From positions 496,001-560,000 of the forward strand of contig JAVHJL010000013.1 in the NCBI GenBank assembly GCA_036971715.1: a stretch of 64,000 bases of DNA. Direction: 5' to 3'. The DNA is from Arthrobotrys musiformis. Its lineage: Eukaryota > Ascomycota > Orbiliomycetes > Orbiliales > Orbiliaceae. A program made the translations under genes and the position numbers. The notes under the pieces are model-generated. The model was not told where the DNA came from. It searched no databases and saw nothing but the letters and a program-made list of their open reading frames with translations. The first letter of the stretch is position 1, and every line of letters begins with the position of its first letter. Shown one piece after another: positions 26,928-37,343 of the stretch.

Positions 26928-27985
26928 ATGTCCTACGGCTACCAACCCCCCGGGTCGTCTCGTGCCCCTGCCGTGCCTCCCAAGAACAAAAACGATGGAT
27001 CTCGCAGCGAGCCGTTTTATCAAGGCGGCCGGGATTTTTCGAGACCATCCCAGCCTGGATCTTGGAGTGTACTAGGCGACACGAGATCGATATACAGCGA
27101 CGGGGGCTCCGAGATATCTTATGGTATTTCGAGAGAAGAGCCCGCGATCCCGAATGCGCAACCAAGAAACCCGAGCATGCTGCTCTAGATACGTCTATAC
27201 CATATCCTAAACCACGAATAATTCTGCCAGACACCCTCCTCACTCCCCCATTCGGCCATACCGACGAATTCCCATATGCCCCACAGCAGAGTATTATCCC
27301 GCAAAAGGATCGAACCTCGCCTCAAAAGAAGCTTGAGTACTACTTTTATCGAGCGAATCTGATGACTACGCAACTTCCTGAGGCTGAAATAAGCTGCACC
27401 CGCGCGATCGATATCGTCTTTTCATGGCCTGGGTACGCAATTCCTGAAATTTGGGAGCAAAGGTACCAGGTATTATACGTCTTCTTAATGTGGAAAGTAG
27501 TCAAAAAGGATTGGGAAGCGGCGAGGGAAATAGAAACGCTGGCTCGGCAAGATTGCTCCGACCCCCAGGGACCAGGCCAAGCCCTCTCTGCCACCGCAGA
27601 AGCTTTGTCCTGGTACATCGATTTTTGTATAGTGATTGGCTGCGAGCTTTTTAAGGATGGCCAACTCGACGAAGCTGAGTCCAGGTGTCAGACCGTTCTC
27701 AAGATGTCATCACACCCTGCATTGGAATCTCAAAACGGGAAGGGGGTCCGAAGTGGTGGGCTCGGCTTTCTAAAGACCTTGGAGAAGCTTGAGGGCCTTT
27801 CCTACTGCATCTTAGCGCTGATAATGGCGAAAAAAGGCGATATGTTAGAAGCTGGATTTTATAAGTCCCTTGTGGCGGCCGATGAGACATGTATAGCTTT
27901 CATAAAACAGCCACCCGCGCAGAGCTCTAACATGGACACTCTTAACCTCGGGCGGTTTGCTGACCTCTGGGATTCTATTAATTAA
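26928..27985 (+). CDS. Hypothetical protein, helical/TPR-like
   Basis: Two exons, 26928-27123 and 27189-27985 (intron 65 bp, GTATTT...CTCTAG, phase 1), giving 330 aa. The two reading frames are separate without the intron, and joining them leaves one continuous protein. Residues 1-65 are disordered and rich in Pro/Ser/Gly (MSYGYQPPGSSRAPAVPPK). The rest is predicted mostly helical, with TPR-like spacing: KLEYYFYRANLMTTQLPEAEISCTRA, then a Trp-rich stretch, then CELFKDGQLDEAESRCQTVLKMS. I do not recognise the family. It converges on the unknown gene at 28982-30043. The start follows about 100 bp of upstream sequence without a competing in-frame ATG. Confidence 0.75.
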
Positions 27986-28981
27986 TTTTCTAGCGATGAA
28001 AACCAAAGTAAATCGCTTTATTGCTTTCAATTTGTTTATTATAATTTGTCTGTTGCGCAGCATTATGCCGCTTCGGTAGCTATTCTCTACCTTTTCGTCT
28101 GGAACTTACTTCTTCAGTATTCCATTTATAATGAATACATGTATGTACGATGTATGCAATGATGCCAATGGCAAGTTTAAATTTATAAAGTAGATCTTAG
28201 TTTCAAGCCCTCATATCGTATATGCCCATGCGTAATTTATACTTGCGGAATATTAATATGTGTATGAACTCGCTAGCGGGCCAAAAGGGGCGAACTGTAG
28301 ACGAGAATTGGACGTCGTGATATATTCTATGAGCTCAGCAAGATCTGGCCTATATAGGAAAATAGTTCGAAACTTTTGCAAATAATGCGGGTCGTATAAA
28401 TTGATGTTTAACCTCCGATGATGTCATGATTGGGGCTGTCTCTCCGACCAGTCGGATCTGGTTTTCAATGTGCAAGTGTCCAAGGATTATTGTTAGCTTG
28501 AAGGAATTAAGTGTAAATTGATATCATCGATTCTATCGATCTATAAGGAGACGAACCCTATAAATAAACGACCCTCTGACCATATGCCATGTGCCTGATA
28601 TTAAAATATAGTATTGACCCTAATTATTCATACTCCCGAGAAACTCCACTGATCATAATATCATGAGATTGACTATCGAGAACCTCAGTTCCACTGCAAG
28701 TCCCCGACAAAAACACCGTACATACGTCACTATCGCGAAAATGACGAAAGTAAATGAAGCTTTGAAGCGAGATGAAACTATGTACGAGACCAAACGTGTA
28801 TATGTCAACATATCTTTTTTTGGACCGCATAACTTTTTTTTTCACAAAGGAACATAAAAACGAACAATCGAAAGACCAATTTTGACTTGTGGAAATTAAG
28901 AAACCCTGAACGCCTCAACCCCTCCGCTCTCATATACCTAGGTAGATCCCTATATGACTATATCCCGTACAAAGAAACACT
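27986..28981. other. Intergenic between two convergent genes
   Basis: About 1.0 kb, AT-rich, shared 3' region of the two unknown genes. It should contain both terminators. No ORF of note. Confidence 0.5.
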
Positions 28982-30043
28982 CTAACCTCTCAATAACATT
29001 CCCTCCAAATACGTCATTCTCCTCTTAACCTCCTTCAAATCTTCACCGCCCACGTTCTCACTCCCATCCAATATCTTATGGATAGATTTGATCCTCTCGC
29101 TCATCTCCTTATGATTCATCCAAACTGTATCGTGAATCTCGTTTATATCCCTCTTTAATCTCGCCACGTCTCTCATTAATATATCTGTTGTCGTCAGGCT
29201 CTCTAGCTGGCTCACGTCTCTTTGTGTTTCCACCGATTGTGTGCTATTCGTATTTGTGGGTAGTTGTGCGAGAGAGAGGTTCGCGAATAGCTGGAAGTGG
29301 CTGGTGTGGATGCCGTCTGGGAGGGTATACCCCACCGGCAACTGATTTTTCCAAAACCGCGCATCGATCTCGTCGCATTTGATTAGAGAGTACACACTCA
29401 TCAGGAAATACCCGACATTAATCCACTTTTTCCTAACTTCCTCATCGCTACACCCCACGGCTTCGATCATTCCGTTTTTCACAGCTTCTTCGATCCCGCT
29501 GTTTTCTGAGATCGTCCGTGATTCGAGTATCGAGATGGTTTTGTAGTACCAATATGCGATTCTATCTTCCCTTTCCAAAACACCGGGGAGTTCCTTCTGG
29601 TTTGTACCGATGGTTACTCCGTTCAACACACCCCTCGCCCACTCATACTGAGAATGTTTCAAAAAGTACCTCGTGACGCGGATGGAGAATATCGACGAAC
29701 TATTCTGCGAAGGGTAGATCTGTGATAATAGCGCCCTCGCCTTTTCGGAATTTGTCCTTTCCGATGTTTCGTCGCCTGTGAGTTTTGAAAGGAGGGTGGC
29801 TTCGAGGTACCATTCTACTCTTCTGAGTTCCAGGTCTCGGGCGAATGATTCGTAGGACTGGAGCCCGGTGGGGGGAGATGTAGAGGATTGTGTGGCTGCA
29901 TTGGATGTAGTGGCAGCAGGAGCAGAGGAGGTTAAAATGGGGAGTAAAGCGGGACTTAAGGAAGGAGTGGTTTGGAGGGGAGTGAGTGTTGCATTTTCTG
30001 CGTTGTCGAGGAGGACATATTCTGATGCGTTGATTGATGACAT
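28982..30043 (-). CDS. Hypothetical protein with C-terminal coiled coil
   Basis: Single exon, 353 aa. The first ~70 residues are Ser/Thr/Ala-rich and disordered. The middle (about 75-270) is helical with TPR-like character (SYESFARDLELRRVEWYLEA, then KHSQYEWARGVLNGV). The last ~75 residues have heptad-like spacing (LMRDVARLKRDINEIHDTV) suggesting a coiled coil. No catalytic motif and no signal peptide are seen. It does not match a family I can name. It faces the gene at 26928-27985 tail to tail; any common origin of the two is not evident from the residues. Confidence 0.75.
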   Translation of the reverse strand: MSSINASEYVLLDNAENATLTPLQTTPSLSPALLPILTSSAPAATTSNAATQSSTSPPTGLQSYESFARDLELRRVEWYLEATLLSKLTGDETSERTNSEKARALLSQIYPSQNSSSIFSIRVTRYFLKHSQYEWARGVLNGVTIGTNQKELPGVLEREDRIAYWYYKTISILESRTISENSGIEEAVKNGMIEAVGCSDEEVRKKWINVGYFLMSVYSLIKCDEIDARFWKNQLPVGYTLPDGIHTSHFQLFANLSLAQLPTNTNSTQSVETQRDVSQLESLTTTDILMRDVARLKRDINEIHDTVWMNHKEMSERIKSIHKILDGSENVGGEDLKEVKRRMTYLEGMLLRG

Positions 30044-30963
30044 CTCGTTCGCAGTCGCAAGTTGGGCTAGTCAGTCGGACTAGACTAGATTCAGACGACT
30101 ACAGACTTTTTACTAAAAACCAAGACTAAAGCCTCAGAAGAACGGGGGGGGTTTCGAGCAAAACTTCAAAGAGAAGAGGAGGAATAAGAATATAGACTGA
30201 GAAGTAGGAAGAAAGAGGAGAACTGGATCAGAGGACATGGAGCTTTATATCAAGTTCCCCCCCCTCCGGTTCGACGGAATGTTCCCCCACACGCCGTTCA
30301 CTTCATCCATTCGTTCTTTCGCCATAACAGCGGCGGCGAAAGTATGGTACTTGCGCTGTACTATGAGTTTAAAAGGAAAAAAACTACCAGCTTCTCCGCA
30401 ATTGTCAATATGATCGGCCTTGGCGACTCATATTAGCCTGGCAAGGGGGGAATTATTTAGAGGATCGTATTTCCAATCGAATGGATAAAGCTCGAATTGC
30501 GGAGTACGGCTTATGCACGTTTTGATTTTTTGCTCCAGCTTTAGAGGGTCAAGCTATCTCGTGATGGTTAGCACATTCTGGTCACGGGCGCTATGCATTT
30601 AGGATAGGGCGGGGATTCCTATTCGCCGGAAATTTGTGGATACTATTGTGAGCTTCAAGCATTCTTTTCTCTCGCCCTTCTTTTCTTTGTGCTATAGGAC
30701 AACAGGCGAAGGCGCGAAGATGATGGGGGTTTCAGGGACTCGGCGTATCTCCGTTGTCTGAATTTTTCTTTCTTTCCTTTCTTTAAAAAGAGGAAGTCAA
30801 GGAACCGGCCGACGCGGGGGAGGAAGCCAGCCAGACCAGGCCAGGACTAGTTTTTTCTGTCCGCGCTGGACGGCGACCTCAATACAGCTGGTGTTACCGA
30901 TTCGACCATGGCACGGGCCGAAAAAAAAAAACCAAACCGCCTCATTCCCCCCAGCATTCCAGT
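30044..30963. other. Intergenic (promoter of 28982-30043 gene; DPH7 3' end)
   Basis: About 0.9 kb between two minus-strand genes. C- and T-rich stretches are present. No ORF with coding character. Confidence 0.5.
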
Positions 30964-32368
30964 TCACAACCTCCAGCAGCAAACCCTCCGATCATAGAAA
31001 CTAGTACTGACAAACGCTGGCTCATTCTTACCGATACAAGCCGATGCGTAGTTCATGCTTTCGTGTTCTTTCATTGTTGCTATTGGGGTCAATGTGATTT
31101 GTTCGTCGCTTTCTTCTCCCCCTTCTTCGAACCCCACAGCTAGAATGCAGCAGCCGGCGTGCATGCAGCTCGCTAGGACATATATTACCGTATTTTCATC
31201 TGAAGAATTTCCTTTTTCTTTTGGTATAAAGTTTTGGTTTGAAAGTAATTCCAACCTCCAGACTCCACCGTCCAGGTCGACTGAGGTATTCAACCAACGA
31301 TTAGTAGATGGGGAGAATATACGGACAAATTGGTCGTATGAGCCGGTAATGATGTATTCTTTGCCCGATACTGTAATGGGTAGGATGGATGTAACTCCCG
31401 CGGTATGGATCTTGCGGTTTCTATATGTTTGCCCGACTATTTGATCTTCATCCTCTTCGCCACCTTCGGCCTCGCTTGCACTGTCGTTGATACTACTAAG
31501 ATCCCATGCGGCAAAACTAGCGTCGTCGCCGCCCGAGTATAAAGTATTTCCATCGGGGCTGAATATCGATGTCCAGGCTTCCAGGTTAGTATGCACATTT
31601 TCAATCTCAGAGATTTGTTTTAGAGAGGTAAATTCGGCATCTGTGAATTTTAGAATATGGATTTTGCTGTCGCTGGTTGTGGCTGAGACAAGTCGTCCGT
31701 TTGGCGATATCGATAAGCTTAATATGAGGATGCTCGGGTCTGTGACCTCGTAGGTCGAGAGAAGTTCGAGAGATGTTGGAAACGTTGAATAAACTGATAC
31801 TCGCCCCGTCGACGTCGCCACTAAAAGTTTACAGCCACCTGGAAAAGGTGGGCTTGAGGAGGCTGCAAGAAGTCTTATATCAAGGACTGAGCCTGATTCT
31901 AAAGGCAGTGTCTGGTGGTGTTTTCTAATAGATATATATAATATCAGTATCCCACTTTCTAATATAATTAAGGCACAGATGCAAAAGATCGGACGAAATA
32001 GATAAGAACAAAATAAAAGAAAAATCAGAAAAAAAGGGACGAGGTCATACGAACAGTTCAATCCCGTCTTGTTTGTCTTTGATCACAACCTCGTGGAGGA
32101 CTAACGAGCCGGTGCGCAGCTGGGTGTCTTTGTCGAGGGTGTATGTTCCTGTCACGAGGAGGCTTCCAGCTGATCCTCCACCACCACCACCACTGCCGCC
32201 ATTACCACCATCATCACCGCCATCATTACCGCTATTGGTAACTATGCTAGCACTGCTATTGGCAGCCTCATCGGAACCATCAGATGCCCTGTGGAAAGGC
32301 ACGGAAACGCATGCGGCGGGTGGAGCGTCCAGGAAGGATGTATATAGACTGCCCACGGCCCTGGTCAT
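30964..32368 (-). CDS. DPH7: Diphthine methyl ester hydrolase Dph7 (WD40)
   Basis: Removes the methyl ester from diphthine on translation elongation factor 2, before the final amidation step of diphthamide synthesis. Two exons, 32051-32368 and 30964-31911 (intron 139 bp), give 421 aa. WD40 blades are visible: LYSGGDDASFAAWDLSS, TAGVTSILPI, EYIITGSYDQFVRIFSP, and the closing STSFYDRRVCCWRL. The phrase CMHAGCCIL followed by HESMNYASACI matches the Dph7 layout. An Asp/Gly/Ser run (about residues 46-70) from GGN triplets interrupts the N-terminal blade and is probably a surface loop. The gene is divergent from RPN12. The intron acceptor was chosen because it keeps frame and gives LPLESGSVLDIR. 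Confidence 0.88.
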
Positions 32369-33174
32369 TTTGATATTGTCCTATGGACTGTATACTACTA
32401 CCTTTATCTTGATATCTCATCAGCATTGTAATCTAGGACTTGTATAATGTAACAACATCACTTACTCCGTTTTCTATATATTTTGCCCTCGCTATATTCC
32501 CCCTTCCATATATTCCTTTATAATCCTGCGACCACAGTATAATTTTCTGAAGTCTTGAGGTTTTGAGGTTTTGAGGTAGAAGCAAAGAAAGTATGGCAGA
32601 GGCGTTGTGGAAAGTGTTGAAGTGGCGGTGGCTGGCCAAACGCGTCTTCTCGTCCTTCTCAACCTCCACCTCTCCTGCTCCTGCTCCTGCTCATCCAACA
32701 GCATCACCTTCGACTTCGGCTTCATCTCCACCTTCGACTTCATCGACTTCATCACCGTCGTCGCCGGCTAAAGCTTCATCGCCGTTCTGGTTCGGACGTC
32801 TGCTCACCTTCAGCTACTTCCGTCCGCTGCCGTCTGTACCAGCTAAGCCAGCTGAAGTCCAAGCTTCGTCGTCATCAGGCCCAGACCCTGGTATACCGTC
32901 GATAGCTCAAACTACCACCTCATCATCATCGTCATCTCCGATTCCAATCGCGGCTTCAGCTTCGTCTCCTCCGACTACAGCTCCAGCTTCGCTCCAGCCA
33001 GTTGCAGTACCATCAACGGCGGCGGTAGCAGTTCCACTACAGCTTCCAACCCCACCAGCAACTCCGGAACCGGCACTACCACTACCTCCACCACCACCGC
33101 CTCAACCTCAACCTCAACCTCCAAATCATCGCCAACCCTATCTTCGCCATCTTCCACCTCTCCCACCGACCAAG
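32369..33174. other. DPH7-RPN12 divergent promoter region with in-frame upstream ORF
   Basis: Promoter region for two divergent genes. From 32593 an ATG opens a frame that runs without stop, 194 codons, into the RPN12 start at 33175. The encoded stretch is Ser/Pro/Ala/Thr-rich except for its first ~25 residues, which are rich in Lys/Arg/Trp. Whether it is translated is not known. Confidence 0.5.
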
Positions 33175-34164
33175 ATGTCCGACCTCGCAACCCTCCACAC
33201 GAAGCTGATCTCCTCCTTCACCGCCCGATCCCACAGCACCTCCCTACCCCTCCTCTCCACCGCCAAACTCGCCCTCCTGAAGGCATCAGTCCTAGTCCCC
33301 ACCCAAGCCACCATCTCCACAAACCCCCAACTCCTCTCCCAAGCTCGCGATATCCTCGAAATCGGTGCTTTAACTTCAATCTACCTCTCAGACACCGAAT
33401 CCTTCTCCCGTTACCATTCATATCTAACTCCATTCTACCGTATACCTTCCTCCATCCTCCCACCATCCCAACAGGAACCAAAGATCCTAGGTCTCTACCT
33501 TCTCCTCCTTCTATCTCAAGGTGATGCAGCGGGATTTCATACAGCTCTAGAAGTTCTAAATGCCGACGGATCAGGCGATGCAGAGAAAGGTTGGCAATGG
33601 GGCGATTTTGTACGATACCCCGTTACCTTGGAAAGATGGTTGATGGAGGGAAGTTACGATAAAGTATGGGAGGCTACGAGGAAGGGAAAGACCCCAGCCG
33701 AGGAATTCGACGTCTTTACAAAGGTAATTATAATCCACTTTTTTGGAAAGCCGCGAAATTTGGAGATATATTGAACTTTTATGGGTGGTATGACTAGATC
33801 TTGGTACAAACCCTCCGCTCTGAAATCGCAACTTCGGCACAGAGGGCATACCCATCTCTTCCCATCTCAAACGCCAAAAACCTCCTCTTCCTGGACACCG
33901 AAAAGGAAGTCCTCCAATTCGCTCGCGAGGTATGAAAACAATCCAAACCAACCTCTCAAACATATCAACCTCAATACTAACAAACCAATACAGAGAGACT
34001 GGGACATCCGCGACGGAAGAATATACTTCCCAGCAGACGAAGAATACGACGGAGCAGATGTTCCAGATACAGCCTCCGTAGCAGCAGCAAAGAGCGCAAT
34101 CCAATCGGGAACAATCATCGAAAATACCATAGAATATGCCAATTCATTGGAGAAGATTGTTTAA
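33175..34164 (+). CDS. RPN12: 26S proteasome lid subunit Rpn12
   Basis: Regulatory-particle lid subunit, homologous to human PSMD8; its incorporation completes the lid. Three exons, 33175-33723, 33798-33929 and 33994-34164 (introns 74 and 64 bp), give 283 aa, close to the family norm of about 270. Family motifs: the helical repeat region, then FVRYPVTLERWLMEGSYDKVWEA, then AKNLLFLDTEKEVLQFARERDW in the PCI-type winged helix. The C-terminus, NTIEYANSLEKIV, is typical. The start at 33175 (MSDLATLHTKL) fits the conserved length. A longer in-frame start at 32593 would add 194 residues. The gene is divergent from DPH7. Confidence 0.92.
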
Positions 34165-34692
34165 ATACCCTCCCAACAATAATCAATCTTATATACCATG
34201 CATTCTATCTTTATAGGTGTATTTAGGCAGCGGAACTTAGAGCTTTTCGATCTATTGATTTTTGTTTTTGCGAGCGGAATATATTTTGGTCCAACCATCA
34301 AACATTTAGTGCGTAAGGATGGGTGCACGTTATGGCGATATTGAGGCCGATTGCAAGCTGTATCCGTCGGAACCCCTTTGAATTCATTGGCGTGTATAAG
34401 GCCGCCTGATAAGTACATGTAGCGAAAATAAAGGGTGACGGAATGTGTCCATATAGACAAATAGTATGTAAAGGAAAACAGACGCTGAACGAGATAATAA
34501 ACAAGCAGTTTTGGTAAAAGAGCCAAAAAAATAGAAAGCAGAGTTGTCGCAGTCGCAGTTAAAAAGCAAAGTCCATACCTAGGTAATATCCTCCCATAAT
34601 AAAACAGCCGATTGAATAGCAAAACAAACCCTCATGCTCCCACCTGTAAAAGAGTATCGTGCCCAATTTTTGACGGCATCCCCTCACAGATC
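34165..34692. other. Intergenic between convergent RPN12 and AT-hook gene
   Basis: About 0.5 kb of shared 3' sequence; nothing else recognised. Confidence 0.5.
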
Positions 34693-37343
34693 TCACTGGT
34701 CCCAGCTAACCAACATCTCATCCCCCCATTCTCCCTTGCGTAGCTCCAAGTCAGCGAAAACGCCGTCATCATGTTTCCCACTACTAATCTCGCTAATGCG
34801 CTTCTCATCCTCTTCGGCGAGTTCAATCAACTCTTCGGGTGCGGCATCGCCCTTCTCTCCAATAAACAATAGTTCGGCTCCCGGATACTCCAAATGTTGG
34901 GGGTTCAAGGCCAGCCAGCGGTAGTCTCCGAAGGACGTGGTGATTCTATGGGGGGGACCTGTATTAGTAATCTGAAATTAACTCTTTGGGAGTGATAAAC
35001 TTACTCATCGCTAAACTTCGGGTCACTGCCAATGCTAACACTAGAAGGACCCTTGAACTTCGGGTTTCGGACATTGACGACAAAACTACCCTTATCTGAC
35101 AATCCAAACTCCTTTTGGATTTCCGTCAGCTCCTCGTCTCCATTCGCTTTGGTGATGATGTAACTGAAATGTGTTGTGTCTTGACTCGGTGTGTTCCCTT
35201 TGCTCTGGCTAATGGCATAGACAGCGGATGCAATAGGCTGAGCTGGAGGGTTGGTACGCTCTCCCAATGTCTTGGTAGCGTATGACTCGGATGAAAGAAG
35301 GTCCTTGACGGACGAGAGGGAAGCATTGGAAGACTGGACGAATGTCAATAGTCTTCCGCCCTTGCCGAGGAACTTTTTCTTTGGGATGTCAATAACACGA
35401 AGGTTTCCATCTTGAGCGATGGGGGCGGACGAAGCTGAACCGTTGGCGAGATGTGATGAGATAGGCTTCAAGACCATATAGCTGCGTTGCATGTCATCAA
35501 TGGACTCAGCTGGAGCATCAAGGGTGACCTTTGGGCGAGTGAAGAACCAGAGGAGGCCTTTCTCAAGGACAGGGGTGGAGTCTGGAGTAGTCCCTGATGG
35601 GCCTGCTTGGAGCTGACGTTCTTCTGTTTTAGCACGTTTGGATGGGGTTGGCCCCTTGGCTGGAAGATCACGCTCCTCGGTCCTGGCACGCTTTGGGGTC
35701 GTCTTTTGCTTTGGAGTAGTAGGCTTTGGGACCGTAGCAGGGTGTTTTGCTGACTTCGGGGTCTGCTTTGGGGTTTGAGGCTTTGGAGGTGGAGTGGATG
35801 GTGGAGGTGGACGAGAGGTAATTGGGGTTGGCTCTGGCTCAACCTTTGGTTCTGTCTCCTCGGCCTCAACGTCGAGCTCAAGATCTGCAGCCTTGCGCTT
35901 ACCACTGATAGTGGTAGTCTCGGCGGCCTGTGTGGCTTTAGCAGGCGTCTTGGCCGCCCTTCCTGGTGTCTTTGAAGTCGATTTGGCAGGAGTCTTAGCA
36001 GGAGTCTTAGCAGGGGTCTTCGCGGTAGACCTGGCAGGAGTTTTGGCTGGGGTCTTCGCGGCTGCTTTAGCTGGAGTCTTCGCTGGAGTCTTCGCTGGAG
36101 TCTTCGCTGGAGTCTTCGCGGCGCTCTTGGCTGGTGTTTTGGCAGGAGTTTTTGCTGTGACCTTGGCCGGGGTTTTCGCCGGAGTCTGGATGGCCTCCGG
36201 CTCATCCTCCTCCTCTGACTCGTCGACATCCATGTCCTCGGCCTCCGGCTCCGGCTCCGGCTCTGGCGCTGGCTCTGGCTCTGGCGCTGGCTCTGGCGAT
36301 TGGACGGTGACGGCCTTACCCCTGCCCTTTGGGGTGGCCTTGGCCCGCGGGGTTCTTCCGGTTTGGGGAGGCTCCGGGGCCTCCTCCACGGCCTTGGACT
36401 GACGCTTTCGTGGCGTCTTCTCGGCCACCGCCTCAATGGCGGCCTCCTCCTCCTCCTGGTCCGCGGCCTTTCTCTTCCGTGGATTCTTCGGCTGCTCAGC
36501 CGGCTTCTCCGGCTCCTCCTCCTCCTCCTCGGCCTTTTTGGCCCCTCGCCTCCCACGGCCAGCGGCAGTCGTAGAAGACTCCGCTGGAGCCTCCTCTACC
36601 TGCTTTGGTTGCCTTCCTCTCTTCGCTGGAGGGGCTTCGGGAGCCTCCTCGACAGCCTTGGCCTGACGGCCCCTCTTGGCTGGGGGCGCCGGAGCAGCCT
36701 CGACAGCCTTTGGCGGCCGTCCTTTCTTCGGTGCCGGGGCTAGGGCCTCTTCGGTCTTCTTTGGCTGGCGCCCTCTCTTCGGCGCAGGCGCTGGCACTTC
36801 TGGCTCAGCCGCCTTTGCCTGTCGTCCTCTCTTGGCCGGAGCCGGTGCTGGGGCCGGTGCTGGGGCCTCCTCTGCCTGTCTACCACGCTTTGGTGGTGCT
36901 GGCGCCTCCTCAAAAATCTTCTTTGGCTTCGGACCTCGTTTACTAGCCGAGGTCGCCGGCCCTCCTTGGGTGGCAGCGGATTCTTCGGCCTCCTTCACAG
37001 CTTTGGCAATGATGTCACTCTGCGTGACCTTCGGTGGTCTCCCACGCTTTTTGGCGGCTGAAGCAATTGTCGAAGCCGTTGCTCGGGTAGGAGCCTTGGT
37101 AGCTGGTGCGGCCTTTGGTGCAGGTGCATCGGCTGCGTCCTTGGGAGGACGACCACGACGACCAGTCCCATTGGCTGCTGCTGCTGCTGCGGCTTTGGTG
37201 GGTGTCTTTGGCTTTGGCTTTGATTTGGAGACACCGTCTCCTGATCCTTCTGTGGTCTTGCGCTTGCGAATGTGTGCTGTGTAGTCCGGCTTCGATGCAG
37301 CGGCCCTTCGGGTGCTGGTAGCTGGTGTTCTAGCTTTGGCCAT
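34693..37343 (-). CDS. AT-hook/TPAK-repeat chromatin-associated protein
   Basis: Two exons, 35005-37343 and 34693-34945 (donor GTAAGT, intron 59 bp), give 863 aa. The N-terminal ~330 residues carry many AT-hook-like cores (GRRGRPPK, KKRGRPPK, then a series of AKRGRQ units), which bind the minor groove of AT-rich DNA. An acidic stretch follows. At about residues 384-456 there is an array of AKTPAK units. Each holds a T-P-x-K site, a CDK-type phosphorylation consensus, and the composition resembles linker-histone tails. A globular C-terminal domain (about 594-863; LLWFFTRPKVTLD, GGRLLTFVQSSN, LEYPGAELLFIG) looks conserved, but I cannot name it. Probably nuclear. Exact function unknown. Confidence 0.85.
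35976..36190 (-). repeat. AKTPAK-coding tandem repeat
   Basis: Imperfect 12-nt units (plus strand GTCTTCGCTGGA and variants) encode repeated K-T-P-A. The best copies, near 36073-36117, are nearly identical, so the array can be expected to vary in length between strains. Confidence 0.85.

Noticed and set aside
35468..36556. 362-codon Arg/Pro-rich minus-strand ORF and long plus-strand ORFs at 35794-37284
   Set aside because: Shadows of the GC-rich repetitive AT-hook gene; composition follows the repeat in another frame.
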